The notes: generated by a model not told the origin, from the letters alone. Numbered from the stretch's first letter, positions 9,473 to 17,999 are shown. The stretch: 64,000 nt of DNA from Hyphomicrobiales bacterium (GCA_900470445.1 UCAU01000026.1:62001-126000); one strand, 5' to 3'. Translations and numbers: made by a program.

Positions 9473-10800
9473 CCTATTTGCCCATGCTCCGCCGTCCGCT
9501 CGCAATCCTTGCCGCGCTGTTGACGCTGCTGCTGGCCCTGCCTGCGCAGGCCGAAGTGCAATTCCAGCAAGTCACCTCGCCCAAGGGCATCAAGGCCTGG
9601 CTGGTGGAAGACCATTCCCTGCCCCTGATCACCATCCGCTTTGCCTTTGAAGGCGGCACCACGCAGGACCCCACGGGCAAAGAAGGGCTGGCCAATCTGA
9701 TGACTGCCCTGTTCGACGAAGGCGCGGGGGATCTGGACAGCGAAGCCTTCCAGATCGCGCTGGATAATGTCGGGGCGGAAATGGGCTTTGCCGCCGATAA
9801 CGACGCTCTCTATGGCTCGATGCGCCTGCTCAGCGAGCAGCGCGATGAAGCGCTGGACCTGCTCAAACTGGCGATCGAGGCGCCGCGCTTTGATCTGAAC
9901 CCGATCGATCGCATGCGCGCGCAGATCGTTGCGGGCATTGTGGCCTCCGCAAAGGACCCGGGCAAGGCGGCGCAAACGCTGTGGGCGCAGGCGCTCTATG
10001 GCGAACATCCCTATGCCCGCCGCCGCGAGGGCAATCCGGAAACACTGGCCAGCGTGACGGCGGACGATCTGCGGGCGCTGCACAAGGCCATTTTCGCCCG
10101 CGCGAACCTGCATGTCGCCATCGTCGGCGATATCGACGCGGCAGATGCCGCGCAGGTGCTCGACATGCTGTTCGGCGCCCTGCCCGAGCAGCCGGCGCTG
10201 ACGCCGGTGCCCGATATCGAGCCCGTGCTCGGCAAGGACCTCGAGGTCAATTACGACCTGCCGCAGACGGCGATTTACCTGGCCTATCCCGGCATCAAGC
10301 GCGATGCACCGGACTATTTCGCCGCCTATCTGATGAATGAAATCCTGGGCGGCCGCAGTATCCTGTCGCGCCTTACCGCCGAAGTGCGCGAGCAACGCGG
10401 ACTGGCCTACAATATCAGCTCGGCCCTGCTCAATTTCCAGCACACCGAAATGCTGATCATCGGTACGGCCACCCGCCCCGACCGGGCCGAGGAAACACTG
10501 ACTGTGGCGCAGGATGTCATCGCCCGGCTGGCCAAGGATGGGCCGACAGCGGCCGAACTGGCCTCGGCCAAGAAATATGTGATCGGCTCCTATCCCATCA
10601 ACGAGCTGAACTCATCGAGCGCGATCGCCAATACCCTGGTCGGTCCCGACCTGCGTAATCTGGGCATCGACCACCTGACGCGGCGGGAAGAACTGATCGA
10701 GGCGGTGAGCGTCGAGGACGTCAAGGCCGTTGCCGCCAAGCTGCTCACCGTCAAGCCGACGACATTGCTGATCGGCCCACAGGCCCAGCCAGCATCTTAG
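9469..10800 (+). CDS. M16 peptidase family, non-catalytic partner subunit
   Basis: 443 residues starting at the ATG that overlaps the upstream stop. A signal peptide ends at LPAQAE (about residue 25). The fold is M16, but the zinc-motif position reads [13 protein letters not shown], with no HxxEH, so it cannot bind zinc conventionally. It keeps the [10 protein letters not shown] block, whose Arg and Tyr complete the active site across the dimer in M16B enzymes. Together with the upstream gene this is a classic active/inactive pair. The gene ends at a strong bidirectional hairpin. Confidence 0.9.
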   Translation: MTYLPMLRRPLAILAALLTLLLALPAQAEVQFQQVTSPKGIKAWLVEDHSLPLITIRFAFEGGTTQDPTGKEGLANLMTALFDEGAGDLDSEAFQIALDNVGAEMGFAADNDALYGSMRLLSEQRDEALDLLKLAIEAPRFDLNPIDRMRAQIVAGIVASAKDPGKAAQTLWAQALYGEHPYARRREGNPETLASVTADDLRALHKAIFARANLHVAIVGDIDAADAAQVLDMLFGALPEQPALTPVPDIEPVLGKDLEVNYDLPQTAIYLAYPGIKRDAPDYFAAYLMNEILGGRSILSRLTAEVREQRGLAYNISSALLNFQHTEMLIIGTATRPDRAEETLTVAQDVIARLAKDGPTAAELASAKKYVIGSYPINELNSSSAIANTLVGPDLRNLGIDHLTRREELIEAVSVEDVKAVAAKLLTVKPTTLLIGPQAQPAS

Positions 10801-10810
10801 GCTGAACACG

Positions 10811-10837
10811 CCAAGGCCCGGCAGTGCCGGGCCTTGG
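10811..10837. terminator. Perfect 13-bp hairpin terminator between convergent genes
   Basis: CCAAGGCCCGGCA and TGCCGGGCCTTGG are exact inverted arms around one central base. It lies 10 nt after the M16 partner stop and 21 nt after the end of the convergent collagen-like gene, so it can serve both. No T run follows. Confidence 0.6.
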
Positions 10838-10857
10838 ACAAGTGCACAATCGGCTGG

Positions 10858-11724
10858 TTAGTAGACGTAGACTGTCAGTTGCGAGCCGGAGCGTTTGACC
10901 GCGAAGACGCGGTCTGGCCCGAAGCTGGCGCGGCTGAGCGAAGTGCTGATCAGCGCGTCGTTCATGACGGCGTTCTGCAAGGCTGGGCCAAAGCCCGAGC
11001 CGTCCAACTGGCCTTGCAGCCAGACCCGGATTTCCGGGCATACGCCGACACGCTGGATCTGCACATTCGAGGCGCGGGCCCAGGAAGCATCCATGCGGGT
11101 CGAACGCACCAGGCGCACCAGCTGGTTGGGCGACTGGCCGGCACAGGCCGCATTCGCGAAGCCACCGGCTCCGCCGCCGCCGGGCAGGATGCCACCAGGG
11201 CCTCCGGGACCGCCAGGTCCGCCGGGGCCACCAGGACCTCCCGGCCCGCCAGGATTGCCCGGTCCGCCGGGGCCTCCCGGCCCGCCGGGATTGCCGATCC
11301 CGATGCCGATATCGATCAGGCTTTCGCCACCGACATTGGCGGTAGCCCTCACCGTATTATTGAGCAGGTTCGCCTCGGCATCCACGAGACCGCCGCTGCC
11401 GCCGACCCCCACATTGGCATTGGCGATCGAGCCGCCATTGCCGACATTGGCATCGACACCCAACAGGCCGCTATCCCCTCCGCTACTGACAGTGGCCGTC
11501 GCCAGTGGATCGGAGCCGCCCACATTAACGTCGAGCACGCTATCGTTGCCGCCCAGACCGACATTGACGAGACCGGAGTCCGAAGCAGACCCCGAGCTGA
11601 TATTGACTAAGCTATTATCATCGCCGCTGCCCAGAATACCTCCAAGCAAACCTTCGGAGAAGGCAGGCATCGCCGTGCCGGCAAGCAAGATGCCGGCAAG
11701 AACTGTTGAAACAACTCTCCTCAT
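10858..11724 (-). CDS. Secreted protein with a collagen-like Gly-X-Pro stretch
   Basis: 288 residues. A signal peptide (MRRVVSTVLAGILLAG, cleavage near AFSEG) is followed by a Gly/Asn/Val/Ser-rich region at about 25-140 with recurring VNVGLGG, VNVGGSD and ANVGVGG units, which look like short beta-roll strands. Residues 144-176 are eleven uninterrupted Gly-X-Pro triplets (GNP or GGP). A Gly-rich hinge leads to a globular C-terminal domain (about 190-288) with two Cys and no family I recognise. The plan is stalk plus head, as in bacterial collagen-like surface proteins. No sorting signal or membrane anchor is visible. Function unknown. It has its own transcript ending at the shared hairpin. Confidence 0.8.
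   Translation of the reverse strand: MRRVVSTVLAGILLAGTAMPAFSEGLLGGILGSGDDNSLVNISSGSASDSGLVNVGLGGNDSVLDVNVGGSDPLATATVSSGGDSGLLGVDANVGNGGSIANANVGVGGSGGLVDAEANLLNNTVRATANVGGESLIDIGIGIGNPGGPGGPGGPGNPGGPGGPGGPGGPGGPGGPGGILPGGGGAGGFANAACAGQSPNQLVRLVRSTRMDASWARASNVQIQRVGVCPEIRVWLQGQLDGSGFGPALQNAVMNDALISTSLSRASFGPDRVFAVKRSGSQLTVYVY
11197..11295 (-). repeat. Tandem 9-bp repeat encoding (Gly-X-Pro)11
   Basis: Eleven 9-bp units coding GNP or GGP lie inside the collagen-like gene. Codons vary between units (proline ccg/cct/cca; glycine ggc/ggt/ggg/gga), so the protein repeat is conserved more than the DNA repeat. Copy number may differ between strains. Confidence 0.85.
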
Positions 11725-11886
11725 CGCATTTTCTCCTCGTTACAGCCTTGTTGGCCGCATAGAAGAGACGCGGGGCCGAAGGTTAAGTTTCGGACTTGGA
11801 CGATCACATAATTTCATGCCAAACGTCTGGTAAATCTCGATTTTCTATTTTCATTAACTCTTCTAAAATTTTGAATACAGGACAAT

Positions 11887-11918
11887 AAAAAAGGACGCGA
11901 AACCGAGGTTTCGCGTCC
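11887..11918 (-). terminator. Intrinsic terminator with T run
   Basis: On the minus strand GGACGCGAAACC and GGTTTCGCGTCC form a 12-bp stem with a 2-nt centre, followed directly by TTTTTTATTG. This is the best Rho-independent terminator in the window. It sits about 165 nt beyond the response-regulator stop. Confidence 0.85.
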
Positions 11919-12075
11919 CACCGGAGACACCACAAAGGAGCGTCAGCCTCTGCGGCAGTCCACCGAAGGTTGGCGCATCGAAACGGCGACACGCCAAGCC
12001 TGGGCCCGTCATTGGCGGGCTCGGTAAACTAACGGGGTTGGCAAGCATGGGTTCCCGCGCGAGGAAAGACGTGAT
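11919..12075 (-). ncRNA. Candidate structured RNA upstream of the terminator
   Basis: Besides the terminator hairpin, two more stems can be paired by eye: 12002-12008 with 12016-12022 (7 bp, one G-U) and 11970-11975 with 11992-11997 (6 bp). Such spacing suits a small RNA or a structured 3' UTR. I recognise no known RNA family and no clear promoter, so this is only a candidate. Confidence 0.25.
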
Positions 12076-12082
12076 CGGCTGA

Positions 12083-13012
12083 TCAATCCTCCAATGAGGA
12101 TTGCAGCACATGGGTGGCGCGGATGGCCGCCGAGGCGCGGTTTTCCACCCCAAGCTTGGAATAGACCTGTTCCAAATGCTTGTTCACCGTGCGCGGGCTG
12201 AGCCCAAGGATGTCCCCAATATCGCGGTTGGACTTGCCGCGGGCGATCCATAACAGCACTTCGCTTTCGCGCTGCGTCAGGCCGAACTGGCGGCGCAGAA
12301 TGCCATCCTGGTTCTCGTCGCCGGGGGTGAGCAGGCGGAACAGATATTCGTCAGCCCCGATCATGCCCAGGCACATCAGCTGGATGCGCGCGCCATTGCC
12401 GGGCTCCAGCATCAGGCTATCGCCGGCAATCGAATTGGCACCGGCGCGGGCATCGAGCCAGGGCCGGACTTGGGCAGCGATGAAGGCAGCAGCATCCATG
12501 CCGGGCATGGTGCGCTCCAGTAGCTTACCCGCCTGCGGCGTCGCCCACAGCGTTACGCCGCCGCTGGACAGCGCCATCAAATGCCGGCCGGCGGCGTCGA
12601 GCGCCACCCGTGCGCTTTGCGCCCGGCGGGCATTGGCCAGATGCACGCGGATGCGGGCGCGTAGCTCGTCGAGATTGATGGGCTTGGTGAGATAATCCAC
12701 CCCACCCACATCGAGCGCATGCACGATATGCTCGGTTTCGGTCAGCCCGGTCATGAAGATCACCGGCACCTGCGCCACGCTCGACATCGCCTTGAGGCGC
12801 GTGCAGGTTTCAAAGCCGTCCAGCCCCGGCATCACCGCATCCATCAGGATGATATCGGGCACGATCTTGCCGGCAATACTGAGCGCCGCCTCGCCGCTGC
12901 GGGCGAGCAGGACCGTGACGCCTTCGGCCTCCAGAGCCGTGGTCAGGAAGCTCAATGACTCAATGGAGTCATCGACCACCAGGGCAATATACTGCTTCTC
13001 AACTTCGCTCAT
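12083..13012 (-). CDS. Response regulator, receiver plus LuxR-type HTH
   Basis: 309 residues. The receiver domain (about 8-125) has acidic pocket D14/D15, phospho-acceptor D58 in IILMDAVMPG, T88 in FMTG and K110 in TKPI. A linker of about 100 residues (about 130-240) follows, longer than in NarL-type regulators and possibly PAS-like. The C-terminal LuxR/GerE helix-turn-helix (about 245-305) reads LTQRESEVLLWIARGKSN and LGLSPRTVNKHLEQVYSKLG. The start overlaps the end of the sensor kinase gene by 14 nt, so the two are translationally coupled and almost certainly cognate. Position suggests control of the divergent urt/ure genes. Confidence 0.92.
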   Translation of the reverse strand: MSEVEKQYIALVVDDSIESLSFLTTALEAEGVTVLLARSGEAALSIAGKIVPDIILMDAVMPGLDGFETCTRLKAMSSVAQVPVIFMTGLTETEHIVHALDVGGVDYLTKPINLDELRARIRVHLANARRAQSARVALDAAGRHLMALSSGGVTLWATPQAGKLLERTMPGMDAAAFIAAQVRPWLDARAGANSIAGDSLMLEPGNGARIQLMCLGMIGADEYLFRLLTPGDENQDGILRRQFGLTQRESEVLLWIARGKSNRDIGDILGLSPRTVNKHLEQVYSKLGVENRASAAIRATHVLQSSLED

Positions 13013-16000
13013 TTTCGCCCACGCTGTTGAGGATCGCGGCATAGCCGTCGAAATCGTAGGTCTCGATCTGCTGGCGCAAAGCCGCGACCAGCGGACCATG
13101 GCGCGGATCATCGGCCAGCGCCGAGAGCCGCGCATCAATGCCGCGGACATGACCGATCTCGCCCAGCGCCAGAAGCTCGCCAACCACATCGGCACCGGGC
13201 GAAACAATGTCCGCTGCCGGGGTCACCGGAGCATCCACAGCCGCTTGATCCTCAACCCAGCTGATGCCCAGATGCGCGCCAAGCTTGTCGAGCAACTGTC
13301 CATAATTGAGCGGCTTGGCCATGCTGTCACTATGGCCGGTGTCGGTCGTGGGCTGGCCCAGGCCATCGCCGATATTGGCCGAGAGCATGATGATTGGGGC
13401 GCCCTGCCCGCCATCGCGCAGCTTTTCCACCAGTTCCCAGCCATTCATTCCGGGCATCAGGATATCCACGAAGAACAGGTCCGGCTTGATGGCTTCGACC
13501 AGGGTCAGGCAATTGGGGCCATCGACCGCCGTCAGCACGGTAAAGTCGAGCGGCACCAGCAATTCGCGCATCATTTCGCGGTGTTCGGCATTGTCGTCAA
13601 CCACCATGATGGTGCGGCGCGGCCCGCTATAGGTGCGGATGCGCAGCTCCTCATGCGGCTTGGCGGCGGGGCGTTCTACCCGAGCAAGCATCAGGCGCAC
13701 CTTGAAGGTGGAGCCTGTGCCAGGCGTGCTCTGCACCTGGATTTCCCCGCCCAGCGTCTCAGCCAGCAGCTTGGTGATAGTGAGGCCCAGCCCCAGCCCC
13801 GGCGTCAGCCGATTGCGCTCGGCCTCGCCACGCACAAAGGGCTCGAACACCCGGCCCAGATCGGCCTCGCCAATGCCGTGGCCGCTATCAGTAACGGTGA
13901 AGGTGGCCACCTGCGAGCGATAGGCGACCTCGAAGGACACAAAGCCGGTGTCGGTGAACTTGATGGCGTTGGACAAAAGGTTGACCAGAATCTGCCGCAA
14001 CCGCTTTTCATCGGTGCGCACGAATTGCGGCAGGTTGGGCGCGACCTTGTAGCGGAATTCCAGCCCCTTGGCCTCGCCCTGCAGGCGGAACATTTCGCGG
14101 ATCTGGCTGAGGAAATCGTGGATATTGATCTCGTTGGAATAGACCTGCAATCGCCCCGCCTCGATACGGGAAATATCGAGCAGCCCATCGATCAGGCCCG
14201 ACAAATGCTCGGCACTGCGGCGGATAACCTTGACCGAGGCACGGCGCGGGGCCGGCACGGTCTCGTCACGTTCGAGGATTTGCGCATAGCCCAGCACGGC
14301 ATTGAGCGGGGTGCGCAATTCGTGGCTGAGGCCGACCACATAGCGGCTCTTGGCCTGATTAGCGGCTTCGGCCACTTCCTTGGCCTTTTGCAGGGCCGCG
14401 TCGGTGCGGTTATGGGCGGCGATTTCCTTCATCAGCAGCGTGTTCTGGCGCGAGCTTTCTTCCTCGGCCACGAGGCGGCTGTCATGCGCCAGCACCAGGA
14501 ACCAGGCGACGATGCCCGCCACCACCGCAAAGACGAAGAAGACCACGAGGATGGTGCCGCCCACCACCTCCTCGGTGTCAGGCGCCGCGCCGGCGGCGAA
14601 ATAGTAGATCAGGCCGAGGATCGACCCGATCAGCGCCAGCGAAATGCAGAACGATATGCCATAGCGGCCCAGCCGGCTTTGCAGCTTGTCGATCGCCCAG
14701 TCGGGCAGGATGCTGGCGGCGACGGCTCGGGTCTGCGCGCGGAAATGCGCATTGGGCTTGCACATGTCGTGGCAGCGCGCATCAAGCGAACAGCACAGCG
14801 AGCAGATCGGAGCCGCATAGGCGGGGCACCACGCCATGTCCTCGGGCTCGAACGGGTGCTCGCAAATCGAGCAGGTGACTGATTTCAGATTCTGCCACTG
14901 CTTGCGGGGCTTGCGCGCCAGATAATATTTGCCCTTGGTTGCCCAGGCGATGGTGGGCGAGGCGATGAGGGCCACGACCAGCGCGATATAGGGCGCCAAA
15001 GCCGCCGCCATGTCGCCAAAGGCCCCGAAATGGGCCACCAGCGCCACCACGGCCGAGAGCAGCATGGAGCCCAGGCCCACCGGGTTGATGTCATAGAGAT
15101 GCGCGCGCTTGAATTCGATGCCGGGCGGGGCGAGGCCCAGCGGCTTGTTGATGAACAGGTCAGCGGAGATCGAACACAGCCAGGCCATGGCGATGATCGA
15201 AAAAATGCCCAGGGTTTCTTCCAGCAGCCGATAGATGCCCAGCTCCATCAGCAGCAGCGCGATGCCGACATTGAACAGCAGCCAGACCACGCGGCCGGGA
15301 TGGCTGTGGGTCAGGCGCGAGAAGAAGTTCGACCAGGCGAGCGAACCTGCATAGGCGTTCATCACATTGATCTTGAGCTGGCTGACCACCACGAACACGG
15401 CCATCAGCAGCAACGCCACCACCTCATTGGGGATCATGTAGCCAAAGGCGATGGAATACATATAGCCGGGCTCGGAGGCATGCTCGGGCGAGACGCCCGC
15501 TGAGAGCGCCAGATAAGCGAGGAACGAGCCGGCCAAGAGCTTGGGCGCGCCAACCACCACCCACCCTGCTCCCGCCAGGAATATCGCCAGTTTTTGCCGG
15601 AGCTTTGGGCTGCCATCGGCCGGCAGGAAGCGCAGGAAATCGACCTGCTCGCCAATCTGGGTCATCAGCGCCAGAATCACCGCCGAGGCCGCGCCGAATT
15701 TGGCGACATCGAAGGGCGCAATACTGCCCGCCACGCCTTCGGGCTGCCCCAGGCCGCCAAAGGCGCGCCACAGGTCGAACTTCTCCCAATCCATGAAGGC
15801 GATGAAGAAGAACGGCGCGATATTGAGAATGATCCAGATCGGCTGGGTCCAGATCTGGAACCGGCTGATCATCCGCACGCCATGCGTCACCAGCGGAATG
15901 ACGATGATGGCGCTGATGATATGGCCGATCCACAGCGGAATGCCGAACGCCAATTGCAGGGCGCTCGACATGATCGAGGCCTCGATGGCGAACAGGATGA

Positions 16001-16376
16001 AGGTGAAGCTGGCATAGATCAGCGAGGTGATGGTCGAGCCGATATAGCCAAAGCTGGCGCCCCGGGTCAGCAGGTCGATATCCACGCCATGCCGCCGCGC
16101 ATAGCGCGAGATCGGCACCCCGACCAGCAGGATAGCGATGGACGCGACCAACACCGCGATCATCGCATTGGTCGTGCCATAGGAAAGCGTGATCGCCCCG
16201 CCAATGGCTTCGAGCGCCAGGAACGAGATGGCCCCTATCGCGGTCTGCGAGATGGTGTCGCTGGAATATCGGCGCGCCGATTTTGCGGTAAAGCGCAGCG
16301 CATAGTCTTCCAGCGTCTGGTCGGCGACCCAGCGATTATATTCGCGCCTGATCGGAATAATTCGCTGCCGCGCCAT
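12999..16376 (-). CDS. NCS1-permease / Cys-rich / hybrid sensor histidine kinase
   Basis: 1125 residues in four parts. Residues 1 to about 485 are a full-length NCS1-like (purine-cytosine permease) membrane domain with about 12 hydrophobic segments. Residues 502-539 hold eight Cys (502, 505, 517, 525, 528, 529, 535, 539), spaced like a metal-binding module. Two further membrane helices follow (about 571-593 and 606-630). The cytoplasmic kinase has His685 in GLSHELRTP, N box NLLSNAIKF, G1 DSGHGIG and G2 GLGLGL. A receiver follows with D927/D928, phospho-site D971 and K1021, then a helical tail (about 1060-1125) without an obvious Hpt histidine. Known transporter-type sensors such as CbrA use an SLC5 domain; here an NCS1 domain takes that place. 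It is divergent from urtA, so urea or a nitrogenous base is the probable cue (inference). Confidence 0.92.
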   Translation of the reverse strand: MARQRIIPIRREYNRWVADQTLEDYALRFTAKSARRYSSDTISQTAIGAISFLALEAIGGAITLSYGTTNAMIAVLVASIAILLVGVPISRYARRHGVDIDLLTRGASFGYIGSTITSLIYASFTFILFAIEASIMSSALQLAFGIPLWIGHIISAIIVIPLVTHGVRMISRFQIWTQPIWIILNIAPFFFIAFMDWEKFDLWRAFGGLGQPEGVAGSIAPFDVAKFGAASAVILALMTQIGEQVDFLRFLPADGSPKLRQKLAIFLAGAGWVVVGAPKLLAGSFLAYLALSAGVSPEHASEPGYMYSIAFGYMIPNEVVALLLMAVFVVVSQLKINVMNAYAGSLAWSNFFSRLTHSHPGRVVWLLFNVGIALLLMELGIYRLLEETLGIFSIIAMAWLCSISADLFINKPLGLAPPGIEFKRAHLYDINPVGLGSMLLSAVVALVAHFGAFGDMAAALAPYIALVVALIASPTIAWATKGKYYLARKPRKQWQNLKSVTCSICEHPFEPEDMAWCPAYAAPICSLCCSLDARCHDMCKPNAHFRAQTRAVAASILPDWAIDKLQSRLGRYGISFCISLALIGSILGLIYYFAAGAAPDTEEVVGGTILVVFFVFAVVAGIVAWFLVLAHDSRLVAEEESSRQNTLLMKEIAAHNRTDAALQKAKEVAEAANQAKSRYVVGLSHELRTPLNAVLGYAQILERDETVPAPRRASVKVIRRSAEHLSGLIDGLLDISRIEAGRLQVYSNEINIHDFLSQIREMFRLQGEAKGLEFRYKVAPNLPQFVRTDEKRLRQILVNLLSNAIKFTDTGFVSFEVAYRSQVATFTVTDSGHGIGEADLGRVFEPFVRGEAERNRLTPGLGLGLTITKLLAETLGGEIQVQSTPGTGSTFKVRLMLARVERPAAKPHEELRIRTYSGPRRTIMVVDDNAEHREMMRELLVPLDFTVLTAVDGPNCLTLVEAIKPDLFFVDILMPGMNGWELVEKLRDGGQGAPIIMLSANIGDGLGQPTTDTGHSDSMAKPLNYGQLLDKLGAHLGISWVEDQAAVDAPVTPAADIVSPGADVVGELLALGEIGHVRGIDARLSALADDPRHGPLVAALRQQIETYDFDGYAAILNSVGENERS

Positions 16377-16512
16377 GGGCCCTGTCTAATTGTTAATCGC
16401 GTTGCGGGACTGCCCAAAAAACTATCGTTGTTATCTCTGCCACGCAATGCACCGCAAAGCCAAGCCAGCCCTGCGTTTTTCACCACCTGACCCGCGGGCG
16501 CCCCCACCGGGT

Positions 16513-16528
16513 TACGTCAATCGACGTA
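16513..16528. promoter_or_regulatory. Inverted repeat upstream of urtA, candidate operator
   Basis: TACGTC-aatc-GACGTA is a perfect 6-bp dyad in the 245-bp divergent region, about 95 bp before the urtA ATG. TAC...GTA dyads are usual for LuxR/NarL-type regulators. The response regulator encoded across the same divergent region is the obvious candidate binder. Confidence 0.4.
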
Positions 16529-16621
16529 TACGCCCGCGTTAACAATGGTCCCAAGGTCAGCATCCGTGACCCATCGCCGCCTGGGGGCGTGTTGGGCAAG
16601 CGAAATGAATGAGGGACAATA

Positions 16622-17929
16622 ATGACAACTGGAAAACGCCTGCTGCGCACGCTCATGGCGCTGGGCCTGATGGCCGGAACCGCCCTGCCAGCCGTGCCGG
16701 CACTGGCGCAGGAAGACACCATCAAGGTGGGCATCCTGCACTCACTTTCGGGCACGATGGCAATCTCGGAAACCACGCTCAAGGACACCATGCTGTTCCT
16801 GATCGACGAGCAGAACAAGAAGGGCGGCGTTCTGGGCAAGCAGCTCGAGCCGGTCGTCGTCGATATCGCCTCGGATTGGCCGCTGGCCGCCGAACTCGCC
16901 CGCCAGCTGATCGAAGTCGACAAGGTCGACGTGGTGTTCGGCTGCTGGACTTCGGTGTGCCGCAAGTCCGTGCTGCCGGTGTTCGAGGAACTGAACGGCC
17001 TGCTGTTCTACCCCGTGCAATATGAGGGCGAAGAGAGCCAGCGCAACGTGTTCTATACCGGCGCCGCGCCCAACCAGCAGGCTATTCCGGCTGTTGATTA
17101 CCTGGCCAACGAAGAAGGCGTCGAACGCTGGGTTCTGGCCGGCACCGACTATGTCTATCCCCAGACCACCAACAAGATTCTTGAGCAATATCTCAAGGAC
17201 AAGGGCGTGGCTGCTGAAGACATCATGATCAACTATACCCCGTTCGGACATTCCGATTGGCAGACTATCGTCTCCGACATCAAGGCCTTCGGCTCGGCTG
17301 GCAAGAAGACCGCCGTGGTCTCTACCATCAATGGCGACGCCAACGTGCCGTTCTACCGCGAACTGGGCAACCAGGGCATCGACGCCGCCGATATTCCGGT
17401 CGTCGCCTTCTCGGTGGGTGAGGAAGAACTCGCTGGTCTCGACACCGCGCCGCTGGTGGGGCACCTCGCCGCCTGGAACTACTTCATGTCGGTCGATACC
17501 CCCGAGAATGAAGACTTCATCGCCGCCTGGCAGACCTTTATCGGCAGTACCGACCGCGTGACCAATGACCCGATGGAAGCCCATTATATCGGCTTCAACA
17601 TGTGGGTGAAGGCCGTGGAAGCTGCCGGCACCACCGATAGCGATGCTGTTATCGACTCGATCATTGGCGTCGCCGTACCGAACCTGTCCGGTGGCCTTGC
17701 CTCCATGGCGCCGAACCATCACATCACCAAGCCCGTGCTGATTGGCGAAATCCAGGACGATGGCCAGTTCGACATCGTCTACGAGACCCCCGGCCTGGTG
17801 CTGGGCGACGAGTGGAGCGACTTCCTGCCCGAGTCCAAGCCCCTGATCGCCGATTGGCGGGCGCCCCTGTCATGCGGCAATTTCAACACCGCCACCATGA
17901 CCTGCGGCGGCGCGACAACCACCCCATAA
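16622..17929 (+). CDS. urtA: Urea ABC transporter, periplasmic substrate-binding protein
   Basis: 435 residues. The signal peptide ends at PALAQED (about residue 30). The mature start DTIKVGILHSLSGTMAISE and the blocks VFGCWTSVCRKSVLPVFEE and NGLLFYPVQYEGEE are diagnostic of the UrtA/FmdD branch of leucine-binding-type receptors and distinguish it from amino-acid receptors. It captures urea (or short amides) in the periplasm for UrtBCDE. It is first in a five-gene urt operon and divergent from the permease-kinase gene. A hairpin just after the stop probably sets the high ratio of receptor to membrane components. Confidence 0.95.
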   Translation: MTTGKRLLRTLMALGLMAGTALPAVPALAQEDTIKVGILHSLSGTMAISETTLKDTMLFLIDEQNKKGGVLGKQLEPVVVDIASDWPLAAELARQLIEVDKVDVVFGCWTSVCRKSVLPVFEELNGLLFYPVQYEGEESQRNVFYTGAAPNQQAIPAVDYLANEEGVERWVLAGTDYVYPQTTNKILEQYLKDKGVAAEDIMINYTPFGHSDWQTIVSDIKAFGSAGKKTAVVSTINGDANVPFYRELGNQGIDAADIPVVAFSVGEEELAGLDTAPLVGHLAAWNYFMSVDTPENEDFIAAWQTFIGSTDRVTNDPMEAHYIGFNMWVKAVEAAGTTDSDAVIDSIIGVAVPNLSGGLASMAPNHHITKPVLIGEIQDDGQFDIVYETPGLVLGDEWSDFLPESKPLIADWRAPLSCGNFNTATMTCGGATTTP

Positions 17930-17941
17930 GCTGAAATCCCG

Positions 17942-17967
17942 GGGAAGGCGGCACACGCTGCCTTCCC
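17942..17967 (+). terminator. urtA-urtB intergenic hairpin (attenuator or mRNA stabiliser)
   Basis: GGGAAGGC and GCCTTCCC form an 8-bp stem with a 10-nt loop, followed by TGTTCTTG. It lies 12 nt past the urtA stop. Such hairpins often reduce read-through into the permease genes or protect the receptor mRNA. Confidence 0.5.
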
Positions 17968-17999
17968 TGTTCTTGCCGTCTAACACCTGGAGAATGCCG

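Larger units (their letters stand above)
11725..12082. other. 358-bp gene-free region with structured, terminator-ended segment
   Basis: No coding frame with a plausible start was found. The 11725-11880 part is the AT-rich upstream region of the collagen-like gene. The 11881-12075 part, read on the minus strand, contains several hairpins and ends in a strong intrinsic terminator. It is either a long 3' untranslated region of the two-component operon or a separate small RNA. Confidence 0.5.

Noticed and set aside
8078-9505. A 475-codon minus-strand frame opposite the M16 peptidase
   Set aside because: The plus-strand frame has a signal peptide and a complete zinc motif; the antisense frame has none.
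9469-10800. Second M16 gene considered as a decayed pseudogene because it lacks HxxEH
   Set aside because: It is full length, has an intact signal peptide and keeps the RGLAY block. Loss of the zinc motif is normal for the partner subunit of M16B pairs.
11197-11295. Tandem repeat considered as a CRISPR or noncoding satellite
   Set aside because: Units are 9 bp, in frame and code Gly-X-Pro triplets inside a secreted protein; there are no spacers.
12753-14882. A 709-codon open frame on the plus strand, opposite the sensor kinase gene
   Set aside because: It is the antisense of the kinase and receiver domains. Long antisense frames are expected in GC-rich coding DNA; the product has no recognisable domain.
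16377-16621. Search for a sigma-54 promoter before urtA
   Set aside because: No convincing TGGCAC-N5-TTGC element was found on the plus strand.
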